A DNA stretch of 64,000 nucleotides from Kryptolebias marmoratus. Its lineage: Eukaryota; Chordata; Actinopteri; Cyprinodontiformes; Rivulidae. Both the position numbers and the translations under genes were made by a program. The notes under the pieces were generated by a model that saw nothing but the letters and a program-made list of their open reading frames with translations, had not been told where the DNA came from and made no database searches. The stretch covers positions 17,937,839 to 18,001,838 of the forward strand of contig NC_051441.1 in the NCBI RefSeq assembly GCF_001649575.2, given 5' to 3'. Positions 1 through 60,140 of the stretch are shown in pieces (within the stretch, counting starts at the first letter, position 1; each line of letters opens with the position of its first letter).

Positions 1-64
1 CAATGCTAATGCATTAGCACCATCAATAAACAATAGAAGAATGTATTTCTAAATCAGAACGCAC

Positions 65-48563
<48,499 letters not shown>

Positions 48564-48814
48564 GGAGAGGGTCAGAGAAGGAGCTGCGGGGCTCCTAGCA
48601 GGAGGTTCCCCTTCCACCGAAAACAATCCTGTGACCCTTTGGAGATCCGTGTTTGGACCCGGCAGGGCTTCGGCATTCCAGTTCACACCCGAGCCGAACA
48701 AAGCAAAACAGCCGAATGAGGCGCACATAAAAGCACGCGCGCACGTCCACGGGCGGGTGGCTGGAAATCTGTTAGAAAGTGGACGTCTTCTTCAGCTCCG
48801 CTCGTGTCCCGTAT

Positions 48815-48870
48815 CCTCCTCCTCCTCCTCTTCCCCCTCCTCCTCTTCCCCCTCCTCCTCCTCCTCCTCT
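48815..48870. repeat. (CCT)n low-complexity tract
   Basis: Pyrimidine triplet run interrupted by CCCC, about 250-300 bases upstream of the mast1 start codon in gene orientation. Confidence 0.85.
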
Positions 48871-48981
48871 GCTGTCAGACATGCCGACTCGAGATGTGAC
48901 GTTCGCGGACGATCCGAATCTTTTGAGCGGCTCTTTAACGCGAATGAAGGGAGCCGGACCAAAGGCAGTGCAGAACCGTTC

Positions 48982-49005
48982 TTTTTTTTTTTTTTTTTTT
49001 TTTTT
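48982..49005. repeat. Poly-T tract (24 T), putative retrotransposed tail
   Basis: Directly follows CAGAACCGTTC at 48971. The same 14-mer CAGAACCGTTCTTT recurs at 49966-49979, so this could be the minus-strand poly-A tail of an inserted segment. Confidence 0.6.
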
Positions 49006-49149
49006 ACTCCCTTCTAGTGTTCTCCTCCTCAAATGCAGACAAACACACGCTCCTCCTTTGCTGTCCCAAGGAACCGGGGGACAGGCAATGGGGAGGAGCA
49101 CAGCAGTTGCTCTCAGGAGGGGGGAAGGGGGTGATTGACAAGTCACGTG

Positions 49150-49870
49150 GTACATATCATACCATACCAGCACTCTAAACACCCACAGGACCAAAGTGCT
49201 GTGCACATAATAAAACAATCATGCAGTCATTCAGAATGAAATAAAATGGAATAGATAAAAAATAAAATTAAATAATTAGTAAACAATTAAAAAGTCTACA
49301 TCTCAGATGGTTTCAAAGGCCAGGGAAGAGGCCTGGATGACGTCCAAGGGAAGGTCATTCCATAATTTAGGAGCTAAGGAATCCAGAGGGTTTGTAGGGA
49401 TGTAGCAGTTCAGGCAGGTAGGGTGGGGCAAGGCCATTAAGTGCCTTAAAAGCAAGTAAAATAATTTTAAAACGTACAGGCAGCCAGTGCAGGGAGGCTT
49501 AAATAGGGGAAATGTGATCAAATCTTTGTGTGCTGGTTAAAAGACGAGCAGCAGCATTCTGAAGCCTCTGAACCTGAGAGACGCAGGAACCACCGATTCC
49601 TTTATAAAGTGTGTTACAGTAATCCAGCAGAGTGGTAACAAAGGCGTTAATTATTGTTTCAAAATGCCACTGAGAAAGGATCGGCTTTACTTTAGCCAGC
49701 TGCCTCAAATAGAAAAAATGGATGTAACTACTCTGATGTGATTTATTTAACTTTTTTTTTTTTGGCCTGACGTACTGGGCCAAGGAACCAACATAGGTGG
49801 TCTCATTGGAGCTTCCAAAGACCATCACCTCAGTCTTTCTCTCATTAAAGAAAAGGACTGAAGTGTACGT
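49150..49870 (-). mobile_element. L2-like non-LTR retrotransposon, 3' fragment
   Basis: On the minus strand it encodes decayed reverse-transcriptase C-terminal motifs: LAKVKPILSQWHFETIINAF, LLDYCNTLYKGI, QRLQNAAARLLT and APKLWNDLPLDV, with a 3' tail containing gcacagcactttgg. 5' truncated, with a frameshift between 49.5 kb and the LWNDLP block. Confidence 0.85.
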
Positions 49871-49979
49871 CCCTACGCACAGCACTCTGTAATGATGTAG
49901 GGGCGTACGGAATGACATATGTTGTACTACGTCACTGGCAGTACCATGTGACTTATCGTTCTGTTCAGAACCGTTCTTT

Positions 49980-50340
49980 GAAAGTGCCGCATCTGCAAGA
50001 TCCGGATCCCTTGAAAGAGCCATAAATTCCATCTCTCATGCTGTCTATCTATGTGCAGCCGGATTCTTCTCGGAGCATCCTTGACATTTTGCCAGAAGTC
50101 TGCGCACCTCTGTGCCGTCCAGCTGAGGCCTCGCCGCTCGGGGTGGGGGACAGGTTCATCCGCCGCCTTCTGCCTGTGATCACAAAGAGCAGGGAGTCCG
50201 GAGCTCTGCGACAACATCAGGCTGCTGCTCGCTTGTCCTCTCTCTGCACCGCGTCTTCTACATTTACTTCCAGCTCTTCATTTGCTTCTCAGCCTCGACT
50301 TCCTGGGATGCAAAAGCGAACGCGATGTTTCTCATAACCT
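49980..50340. promoter_or_regulatory. Second CpG-rich block upstream of mast1 exon 1
   Basis: GC/CpG-rich sequence resembling the block at 48.5-49.0 kb, separated from it by an inserted L2-bearing segment. It was probably part of one CpG island before that insertion. No open frame of recognisable identity. Confidence 0.4.
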
Positions 50341-50399
50341 TTTGTGGGATTCCCTGCCGCCCCTCTTCCTCCTCCGATTCTTCCTCAAATGAATGAATG

Positions 50400-51800
50400 A
50401 GCCCCCCTTCCCCCTCCCCCTCTTTGCCATCAGAAAAACAAAACACAGTACAACTCTGGGCAGGATGAAGGGACGTGCAGGAGAGAAAATAGCTCCTCTG
50501 CTTTAAAATCCTGAGAAGGCTTAAAGATTAGGCTTGGGACAAATAAAAAGGCCTGTTGGACCCAAATACAACACCAAAAGGGGTTAAAGGGATTGTCTAG
50601 TCAACTCTGAAATGATGTTCTGTCTAATAGTTATCAATAATTAGTACCTTATCAGCCATGACATCAGTCATAGAGCACAGAGGTTGGACAAAAGGGCAAA
50701 AGTCTTCATCCAGGCTAGGCCAAGGGCTAGCCAAACAAGGGCCAGTTTTTTAAAATCATTTTTCAGGCTTCTAAAACAAATCCTTCTCAACAACATAAGC
50801 CACATTTGCTAATATTAAACCTATACACTTTTGCTTGATGCTGTTTGTTTAGTTTGTTGCTGTTAGTGTTTGTTTTCTCAACCAAACAACGCCCGTGTTA
50901 CTACAGGAATGTATGTGTGCTGAGGCTGCTGAGTGTATCAGTCCGTCTGATGCAGCCTCAGTAAAATGACAAAATGAGGATACAATGAATCTTTGTACAC
51001 AGTATCTGCCCCACCTTTTCAATGAGCGCTACCATTGTACATGTGCTGTTGGCACCCTCAGTTCACCTGGTCAAATCTTGGGTGTATGCAGTTGGTTGCA
51101 GTTAGCAGTTTATGACACTAGATGTCATTAGCCTTCATCCCAAATTCTGGATTCTTAGTAGTGTCAGGATCCTGAGTTTTTGTAGTTATTTTTTATTTTT
51201 ATTATCTATTTTATTATTGCTGTGTTTATGTTTTTGACACTCTTGTCACTTTGCTCCTTGTGTTTTCATTTAATTTATTTTCCATTGTGCCATCAGCCTT
51301 TTTCGCTCAGTCAGTACTTTTCCACAGTCAGCTTCTTCTCCTCAGCTCCAGCCCCGCCCACTCACACCTGTTTCCTGTTGTCATTTAGCCCAAGTGTCTC
51401 CACTCAGCTCTTCAGCCTCCCATTCTTCATCTCAACCTTCTTTGTTGAGCTGTATGCCATGTTTGGGTCAACTTTTTTTTTTTTTTTTTTGTTTGTTTGC
51501 TTTTTTATTGTATGTTTGCATGGGAAAACATCAGGCACTTTCACAAAAAGGCTGCAAAACAAACTTTAAGCTGCCTCTGAATGTTCACAAAACCTTAATG
51601 GAGCCACCCACGTCTTGCATAGATTTGAGCTTTCAGAAATGAAGCGAGTTCTGCGGAATCAAAAGAGCTGCGGAGCAGAACTCAGTGGACGTTTAGGGTT
51701 CAGTTTTGAACAATGGAAGGAAACGGAGACGCTTCGTCCATCTTTATAAATCTTCATGTGACAAGCCGTAGCATTTTTGCCATCTATTGGACTAAAGTAC
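50400..51800. other. Intergenic sequence upstream of mast1, no gene
   Basis: Poly-T run near 51473-51490 and pyrimidine-rich sequence at 51220-51470; no recognised feature. Confidence 0.35.
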
Positions 51801-51809
51801 AAATCTGAA

Positions 51810-52090
51810 GAGTTGAATATTGTGGTTTTGAACAAAGATGTAGCACATTGTTAGCATTTCACACAGTATCTGTTTAGGCTGACTCAGCTTTCACTGCACC
51901 AAATTTTAGTTTAATATTTACAAAATCCACTGATTAGCTGTGGTGGCCATTATGAATCAGTTAATCAGTTCTAGATGTACATCCAGTGATTACTTTCTGG
52001 GAGTTTCATTAAAATCCGTCCAATGGTTCATGGGATTTTTGTGCAGACAGACAAACGCACACAGGCAATTACATAATCGAATGCCTTTTT
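51810..52090 (+). repeat. Interspersed repeat family B, copy 3
   Basis: Contains cagttctagatgtacatcca, gtgattactttctggg, ttcattaaaatccgtccaat and a cagacagacaaacgcacac tail. Confidence 0.6.
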
Positions 52091-53259
52091 ATGGCAGCAG
52101 GTGAAGAGGATATTTCTGCTAAGCAGTCTTACAGAATCGTTCTTAACTTTAAATAGAACACAGATGATAGTTTAGCAAAGTAGCTGCATAAACAATATAT
52201 TTCTGTTCTTTTAAACCATAATGTTTGTCGACATATGTATGAGAATGTGTCACAATATGTGGAAAAAGCAGAATATATGGGGGTAGATAAATATAGAACT
52301 GCTAAGAAATCCAGCTGAGCTTAGATTTTGGCCTTTGCATGGTCGCACTTAGCCAAATAATGTTTCGGCTCCTTATTTATATTTCTGTGACTAACAGATG
52401 GTTGGCCCATTAGCAAAGACATTGCATATTGCCCTGCTGCGAATTAGGACTTTCACACAGTTTTGATGTAACATATGGTTTGGGCTGCCCACACAGCCGT
52501 GACCTCATCGGTGCCAGCAGGAGATCTGTGAGAGGAGCGTCCAAGAATCTGAACACTGCCTACGCCGGCCCATCTGAGGGGAAGTAACAAGGAAGGCTGC
52601 TGGGACGCTGTTGGCCTGTGATCAAATCACAACTTTTTATTTATTTAGTCTTTTTTTTATGTCGTTCTTGTTATATATGTATTTTTTTGCAAGGTGGTGG
52701 TGTCTGAACATTTGTTCACTGAAAAAAGAGGCATGTGTCAGAATGTCTAGAACAAGAGACACAGTATGTTTCATTGTTGACTCTCCTGCCGCGGCCCCTT
52801 TCTACCAGCATCTGAAGTCAACACAATGCTAGCAGCAATGTACTGCTGGAGCAACTACATTTAAAAGTAATGTCAGTAAGTACTCAAAGATGGATTCTTA
52901 TCCTCCCAAACTGGAACATTTATGACTACGAGTCACATGATCAGATGTCCATGTTAGTTAGAGCAATGCATCATCTGAATGTTTGGTTTTCTATTCATGT
53001 GCTGAAGTTCATTCTTGAGCAAAAATGAGTAAAAATTAAAGTAGGCTATTACAAGGCCTCACTGTTTGACTTGCAAAAGCATCCCCAATGATTTTTTGAT
53101 CTTTACTAGAAAACATTAATATCAGTAAAGACTCAAATTTACTACAAGGGGCAAATGTATACACACCTCCAAAGGCAGGCCAAAAATTGAAAGCCTAGCA
53201 TTCCTTAAAGAAAGGCACGTAGGCCGCTGCTTTTTATGGCATTTTTAAACTAATATCAC
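52091..53259. other. Intergenic sequence, no feature recognised
   Basis: AT-rich; nothing classifiable between two family B copies. Confidence 0.35.
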
Positions 53260-53500
53260 AAGATCTTGTGTAATTTTGTTAGTACTCAGAACATGTGTTG
53301 TGAATGACTCAGTTTCTAGAACACTAAATTTGAGCTCAGCATCTATAAAACTGACTGAGTTCTAGCAATTTTGGTTGTTTTCAAAGGTCAGCTGGCTGTG
53401 GCAGCCATCTTGAAATGTGTCCACCTCAAAAGCTAATCAGTTGTAGATGACAGGCTAACACACGTACACAGACATAATCCTTTTGGCAACGGGCAACAAT
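53260..53500 (+). repeat. Interspersed repeat family B, copy 4
   Basis: Contains actcagaacatgtgttgtga, gtggcagccatcttgaaa, aagctaatcagttgtagat; right end truncated. Confidence 0.55.
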
Positions 53501-56190
53501 AATAATGTAAAATCGTTTATTTTAAACTGAACCAACACCCACTTCACACTGAGGGACAACCCTGCTGGCATGAAAATAGAGTCACAATGAGAATGCAGGG
53601 TCTTAGTGATGTGTTCAGGGGTGTATTATGAACGCAGTAGGCTCCCCCATTACATATGGTAGAGTGTGATGGGTCTATGATGGTTTTGTGAATGTATGAA
53701 ACCTCTGTAGCAAGGCCACAGTGGTTATATATCATGTTGGCTGTGTGGAGCATTAGACAGCATATATATGACATGAGGTTTGCACGTATCAGTGTGGCTT
53801 GGTCATTGAGTATTTGAAGCGGGACCGGCCACACTGACCTCATGCCTAAACTATGACTCCATCACACCCAAGCTATATCGGAGTGAGGTGTACCAGAGTG
53901 GGGCCCATGGCATGGTGAGATAGTGGGCCTAAGTGGTAGTATTGTCGTACTATAGAGCGAGGTGAGGGTGCAGGAGAACATCTCGCAGACCTGGAAAACC
54001 TATTTTCTGAGCACTTAGAGTTGAACAGTTCCTTGATTACATTCACACTGAGAGAGGGTGTCTGAATTTGCTTTAATTCAGCCACATTGTTGTCCAGGTT
54101 GTGAAGAGCCTCACAGGGGGTGGAAAGATATTCTGAACGTAGAAAATTCAGGGTAAAATTGAGGAAGGCGATAAATTTTCCCTATACAATAGAGTGAGGA
54201 CAAGGACAACTGGGCCTGGGGCAAGTAATAATGAACCAAAAATCACAGGACCCATTAATGCAAGATAACAACACAGAAACCATAAAACACAAAATTCTAA
54301 AACTTTGAATGATTATTTCCCACAGAAATTCTAAAGAATAATTTTCTTTGGCTTTTGTTTTATCCTGATTTTTCAAGCAAACTGGTCAAACTTTTCTTTC
54401 AAAAGACATATACATTACAATCTTTTCAAGCAAAGTAACAAGCTATAGAAACTTGATCTGTCATTGGTGGGCCAGCTCTTAAATAAAAGGCTACCTCGCT
54501 GTCCCAATAAAGTGTAACAAGGGCCGTTTTTGGCCCACGGACCCTGAGTTTGACGCACGTGGTTTATAGGAGTCAAGTTTGCAAACGACCTCCCTGCTGT
54601 GTCAGAATGTGTTCAGAGAAGTCAGGAAGAAAAGCCCCTGTAAGCAGGCTGTTATTTGTTGGATTAAACGGAGCCGTCAGGCCTGTCTGGCTGGCAGTCA
54701 GAGAACCAGATCGTCTCGGTGCTGATGGTGGAGGTTTGTTCTGCAGCTCGTACGCTGTGTAAACCCTGACAAACAGACCAAACTCTCCCAGCGCCGTCAG
54801 CTCCCTCTCATCCACACAAAGCCTTGTTGTTTTTTCCCCCTCGTTCAGCTCTGTCACAGCTGCCAGTGTTGTTTGCTCTGTGATTGAACACGTAGCAGGA
54901 CAAAACAGCCTTGCTGATTTCTGCTACAGAAACACTAAACTCATCACTAAAAATCTACTCTAAAGGCGACAAGTTTTCATTCATGCTGGAGAATGAACCG
55001 CTGGTGCTCAGCAGCAGCATCTGAGCACAGAAATGATGGGCCTTTTCTATCCTCTTACATAATGAAATTGTAATCCCTTTCGACTTTGAGAGTAACAGCT
55101 GCTCGGTTTTCTCTGGAACATGAGCTGATATTCAGTTCGTCACTGAAATACTTCAGCTCGGGACGTTCAGTCCTAATGATACAAAGGGATTGTTACTTCT
55201 CGCCTTATCAGGAAACCAGAGACTGTAGCTGGTAACAACATGCCTCGCAAAGGGAACAACAAACAGTTGACACCGATACACTTATCCGGTTTGGAAAAAA
55301 GACAGAAAAAAGGCGAAAAAGAACAAAACAAAACATTACAAGAAGATAACAAAAGAGCTCATCGCAGAGGTATTCCTGCTCCATTTGATGGTGGAGAATA
55401 CAAACCTAGAAGTCAAACAGATTGTCATTGGTTCAGTGGTTTTGGCTGGAATATTTTCCACACATATCCACACACACACGCACACACACAGAGGATATTC
55501 AGGATGCAAACAGATGGGAGCAGGAAGGTTTTTCCGGATCACGTCCTCCTCTCTCATCCAGCTACACCATCACTTTAAACAAACTGTACAGCTGCCAGTC
55601 CTTAGCTTCATCACGACGCATCAAGCCACATGTTAAGTCAATCTAATCATGTAACAGAACGCCCCATAAACACAGAGGATAAAAAGCTTCGGACTGAGTC
55701 ATCATTCCAGCCACACCAGGAACCAGATTGTCATTCATTTCACACATTGTGTCCACAGACACCGTATGAAATTTCCTTAATTGTTGTCAAAGTGACATTT
55801 ATGTAGCTTTAAGCTCCTCTCCAAAAATGAGGAAATAAGTCAGAACATGTTTTAAAATTATTTTACATATCTTTGCCTGTTTTTTTAATGTGCAACTTAA
55901 TATTTTGGGCACAAAATCAGCAATAAACGCTGTGCTTGGGGGTTGTTTGCTGACTCTGCAGAGCACCATCTGCAGCCTGAGAAATGTGAAGTCAAAGAAC
56001 TCCAACAACAAGGACTGACTTCCAAATCCTGACTACTTGTAAGGCACAGGTTTGCAGCTTATTTAATACTAGCACAGTTGGGAACTGATGAAGTGAAAAT
56101 GTCGTCATGCTAAGAAGAAGAAGCTACTTGGGGTGTTTTGTTCTTGCTGAGAAAATGGCACCTGACATGTTCTGTTTATGGCTGTGATTA
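53501..56190. other. Intergenic sequence, no gene
   Basis: (CA)n-like run at 55466-55492. About 54945-55160 has balanced composition and could be conserved noncoding DNA; no way to confirm here. Confidence 0.3.
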
Positions 56191-56194
56191 AAAT

Positions 56195-56540
56195 GTTATG
56201 CATAACTCACATTTCAACTGTTGTAGAAAGCTCTTTGAACTTCCTCAGTTTGCAGGAATAGAGTTTAATCCTGACAGGACTGACGAGCTAACGGCTAGTC
56301 TGAATGCAGCTGAGACTAAAGTGGATTGGTGCAGTTTTCAAAACGGACTCCAGTCTCTAAAACAGAGCAGTTCAAGTGAAAATGTTTTATAAGCCTTTAC
56401 AGGCTTCCATTAGACGGTTAGTTCTGCAGAAATATTATCACATGCCTGCTGGAAATTCACCAGGCCACAACATGTGTGCTACAGCTAGCTGCTACTGCTG
56501 CCATTTACACTTGAAAATCCTTTTAAACCACTGTTTCGAA
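56195..56540. repeat. Foldback element copy 12
   Basis: Left half: caactgttgtagaaagctct, gagtttaatcctgacaggac, gacgagctaacggctagtct; core gtgctacagctagctgctac. Confidence 0.65.
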
Positions 56541-56689
56541 TGGATTTCACCTCAGTTTAATGTTTAAAACGATTTAATTTTAATGCGTCTCACTACATTA
56601 CCCGACATGGCTACTTTTCCATAAGAAATAACTAAAATGAAGTAAATTGTGTAAAAATATTAACAATATTGTGAGGGCATAAAATTGAT

Positions 56690-57420
56690 GATGTATGGGA
56701 AACATTACAGCAACTATACTGGTCATATGCTGTAAAAATAAATAAATAAATAAAAATAATTTATGGTGAAATACTTGTATCCGTAGTTGCCAGAATTGGT
56801 AAATATTTTTGAAACTTTAAATTTCACTGTGGAGAACTGTTCCTTGTTTCTAGTGCATCCAGTAAAATATAGATATTATACCTTTAATTATAGAAACCAA
56901 CCTGTAAACAATAGATATACTGTAAACCTAATAACAGTCTTTTAGTAAAAATAAACAAAATGCAACTGTACAGCATAATACGATATTTTATTTACAAATT
57001 TACAACAATTTACTGACAGCTTTAGATACCAAAAGTTCACTTTAAAAACTACAATGTCAACCTATGACACAATACAGTGAAAAATGTTTAATCTATAGGA
57101 AAATGCTGGCAGCCTCAGTTACAGGAATTTCATTTTTTAAAAAATACAATAGTAATGTATAAAACAGTACAGTACATTATTTTATAAACTATAAGTTTCA
57201 CTGCTGAGAACTGTTCTTTGTTTATCAAAAGTTTTTATTTTAAAGAATGATGTTATAAATTTATTTATGGTAAACAATGTTTAAACAAGAAAAATGGCAT
57301 AAACCTAGTTTGTCTTGTACTAAAAACAAACCCAGTAGAACTGTAAAACATTATTTAAAACCTCAAATTTACAGTAATTTACCAGCAGCTAAATCTAAAT
57401 AGTTTATTTATTTTGCCAAC
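56690..57420. repeat. Tandem duplication with about 365-bp period
   Basis: Parallel segments: ctttaaatttcactgtggag and gaactgttccttgtttct near 56815, versus ctataagtttcactgctgag and gaactgttctttgtttat near 57187; tttacaacaatttactgaca near 57000 versus tttacagtaatttaccagca near 57369. AT-rich, about two units. Confidence 0.6.
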
Positions 57421-57849
57421 ATACTAAGGTACTTGTAAAATTGCTCGAAGGTATTCAACTTTATGCAGCCAGGTAACCTTTTGAGGTGTGACCTAAGGTC
57501 TGATTAATTCACACACATAATAATTTTCAACATAAGCCTTTAATTAGCAGATCTGTACCTCTTATTGTTTGCCTACATGTTATTTCAACCCCTGTGCCAT
57601 GATCATGCACTGGTATATTAGGGGAAACATTCATGATAAAGATGAATAGCACAAGCCTGTGTAGTTGGATGAGACAACACTTTTAAAAGTCTGACAATGT
57701 TTGACTGTCCCCTCTGGCTGTGTGTTTTCATCAGAGGCTGTAGCGCACATCAATAATGGGCACCTCCATGTGTTCCTGACATTGTCTCACCTCTCAGTAA
57801 ATCACTCCTGTGACTCCTTGTGGTAAGTCCAGGCACTGCAGCACAGACT

Positions 57850-58205
57850 CTGCTCAATCATCCATTTTCTTCACCTGCTTCTCCTTTCCAGGTCGCAGGG
57901 AGCTGGTGTCTGTCTCCAGCAGTCACTGTGCCAGAGGCGGGGGACACCCTGGACAGGGACACATATTATAGAGACAAACAACCTATGATGCGCTCACTCC
58001 TACTTAGGGACAATTTTAGAGTTATCAATTAACCTAACATGCATGTTTTTGGTCTGTGGGAGGAACCCAGAGTACCTGGAGTAAACCCATATGTGCACAG
58101 GGAGAACATGTAAACTCCACCCAGAAAGGCCCCAGGCCGGGAAGCGATCCCGCTACCTTCCTGCTGGAGGCGGCAGCTCTAACCACTGTTCCACCCTGCT
58201 TAAAG
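57850..58205. repeat. Dispersed teleost repeat (tgtgggaggaacccagagta type)
   Basis: Carries catccattttcttcacctgc, gtctgtgggaggaacccag, acagggagaacatgtaaact and aaccactgttccaccctgct, the hallmark words of a very common vertebrate/fish repeat. The open frames across it are not genes. Confidence 0.75.
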
Positions 58206-59260
58206 TTGAATTTTATAAGTGTCCTAGCAGACCTCAACAGAGATTAAAACACTGCATTTAGCCACTCATGTAGCAATGAGGGCGAAAATAAATGAAGATA
58301 CCTGAAATTTATTTCAAATCTATTTGTCTTCTGGCTGTTGTTGGGGGAAAAAAAAAGTCCTCTCGTCTAAGTCAGGTGGAAATCAGCATCAAGTTTAGGT
58401 CTATTTTTACACTCTGTACTTCAGATGAATGAGAATGAGTGCTGGTGGGGCGATTAAATCTGTAAGCTGATCACAGGGTCACACAGAGGATAGAATCAAA
58501 CACACACACACACTTCAAGTTAAATTAGATTAAATTAAAGCCAAAGTGTCAGACACTGCGTCAAACAGTCTTAAGTCAGAGCTCGTTTGGTGTTTCCGGT
58601 TCGTTTAGAGGGGAAACAATGTCTCACTCCGTCCTCTCTCTGACGTGCGTTTACAGGAACTGTGGGTATGAATAAAGATTTCCCATCTCATTCTTGTTTT
58701 CCTCCTTTACGTTTCGAACGTCCTTCCTGTTTTTGTGCTTTAATTACCCACGCCCGCACACCAACGTCACCAATTAGAAGGCCAGACAGGAGCAGCAGGG
58801 TATTGTGGGTAATCCTGCTGATCACTGGGAACCAGCAGACCCCTCTCCTGCTGGCAGCCCAAAGGCCCGACGCTCAGCAGGACGCACCATAAACTCCGAA
58901 CCGCAGCGCACACGGCCGTTCCTGGCAGATTTACTCCATTCGGCACAGCTAGAGCCTGCAGCAGAGTAAATCAGAAGGCAAACAGAGTCCAAATCTGTGA
59001 TGTCAAACAGCCTACAGACACTTAAGCTCTAAAAATGTACAAAAAACAAAAAGACTGAACAAATAAAAATCATGAAAATCCCTTCTTTAGTATTCAAGAT
59101 TTTTCTGTCTGAGTCAAAGAGATGGACTACCTGAATGAACCCAGAGCCAAGCTGATAACTTAATGAAACTAGTCATAAAAATACAGTTTGTAGCGATGAT
59201 CGTTTAGGAGGGACGACTTCAGAGAAGATCAGGAGACTTGTCTCTGTGTGTGTCTTAGTG
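58206..59260. other. Intergenic sequence, no gene
   Basis: Contains a GC-richer segment around 58740-58950; no identifiable feature. Confidence 0.3.
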
Positions 59261-59269
59261 TGTCTGTTT

Positions 59270-59510
59270 TTTTGTCAAACTCATTGGGCAGATTTTAAGG
59301 AAACTGTCAGAAAGTAACCGTTGGATGTACATCTACAGCTAATTAACTTTTGGAGTCAATTTAATTCAAGATGGCTGCCACAACTAATCAACCCCTGCCG
59401 ACACATACCTGTAATTCAGTCAATTTTACAAACATTGAGTTCAAATTTAATGAGTCATTCACAACACATACTCTGAGCACTAACAGACCACTTAGGATCT
59501 TGAAATGTGG
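59270..59510 (-). repeat. Interspersed repeat family B, copy 5
   Basis: Reverse orientation: gaaactgtcagaaagtaacc, gatgtacatctacagctaat, caagatggctgccacaact, cacaacacatactctgagca. Confidence 0.6.
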
Positions 59511-59679
59511 CATGAGTTAAAAAGTCACCATGTCAAAACCACTCAGTTTTTCCCTCATACTGTTCCTACAGTTTAAATGTCTTTTTATAGGACACAACAG
59601 ACAAAACTTTTTTTTTGTTTTGTTTTTTTAGTTATTGTTTTGATTTTTTTCCCCCCTCCTTCCCTCCATTGTCTGTCCT

Positions 59680-60140
59680 GTCAGGTTTTGGAGTTGCAGG
59701 AATGAATGCAGGTGGACACGAGGAGCTCGAAGAAAAACTGATTTATTAGCAAAGCAAAACAAAAGGCTGACGTGGCAGCAAACAAAAACTTACATGAAGG
59801 CGGCTCACGGGGAACACGAGGAGGGAGACACAAGGAGAACCAGATGGCACATCACTGCAACAGTGAACCACTGACGAGAAGATGGGCGGCTGACGAGGAA
59901 ATGGAAACAGGTGAGTGATTAATAACTAGGGACAGGAGCTAATTGGAGTGGCAGGCTGACAAGGGAAAATCACTGAGGAACAAATGACTGAGGACAGGTG
60001 AATGATGACACTGGGGACACAGGAAGTAAAACTACACAAGAACTAACAACATTAAACACAGGGAATTAACTAAACACACGGATAGCAGGACTATGGGAAC
60101 ACGCGAGGAAACATGACCAAAAACCTAACATAAAGATTAC
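59680..60140. repeat. Transposon-like element with TGTCAGGTTTTGG ends
   Basis: Left end ctgtcaggttttgg, right end ccaaaaacctaacata (its imperfect reverse complement), with internal gaacacgaggagggagac and aggacaggtgaatgatgaca words typical of a dispersed fish repeat. Class uncertain. Confidence 0.45.

Noticed and set aside
49499..50032. 177-codon minus-strand frame as a host gene
   Set aside because: Its middle is an L2-type reverse-transcriptase tail; the N-terminal portion is unrelated flank.
57820..58247. Open frames on both strands
   Set aside because: They fall within a very common dispersed fish repeat.
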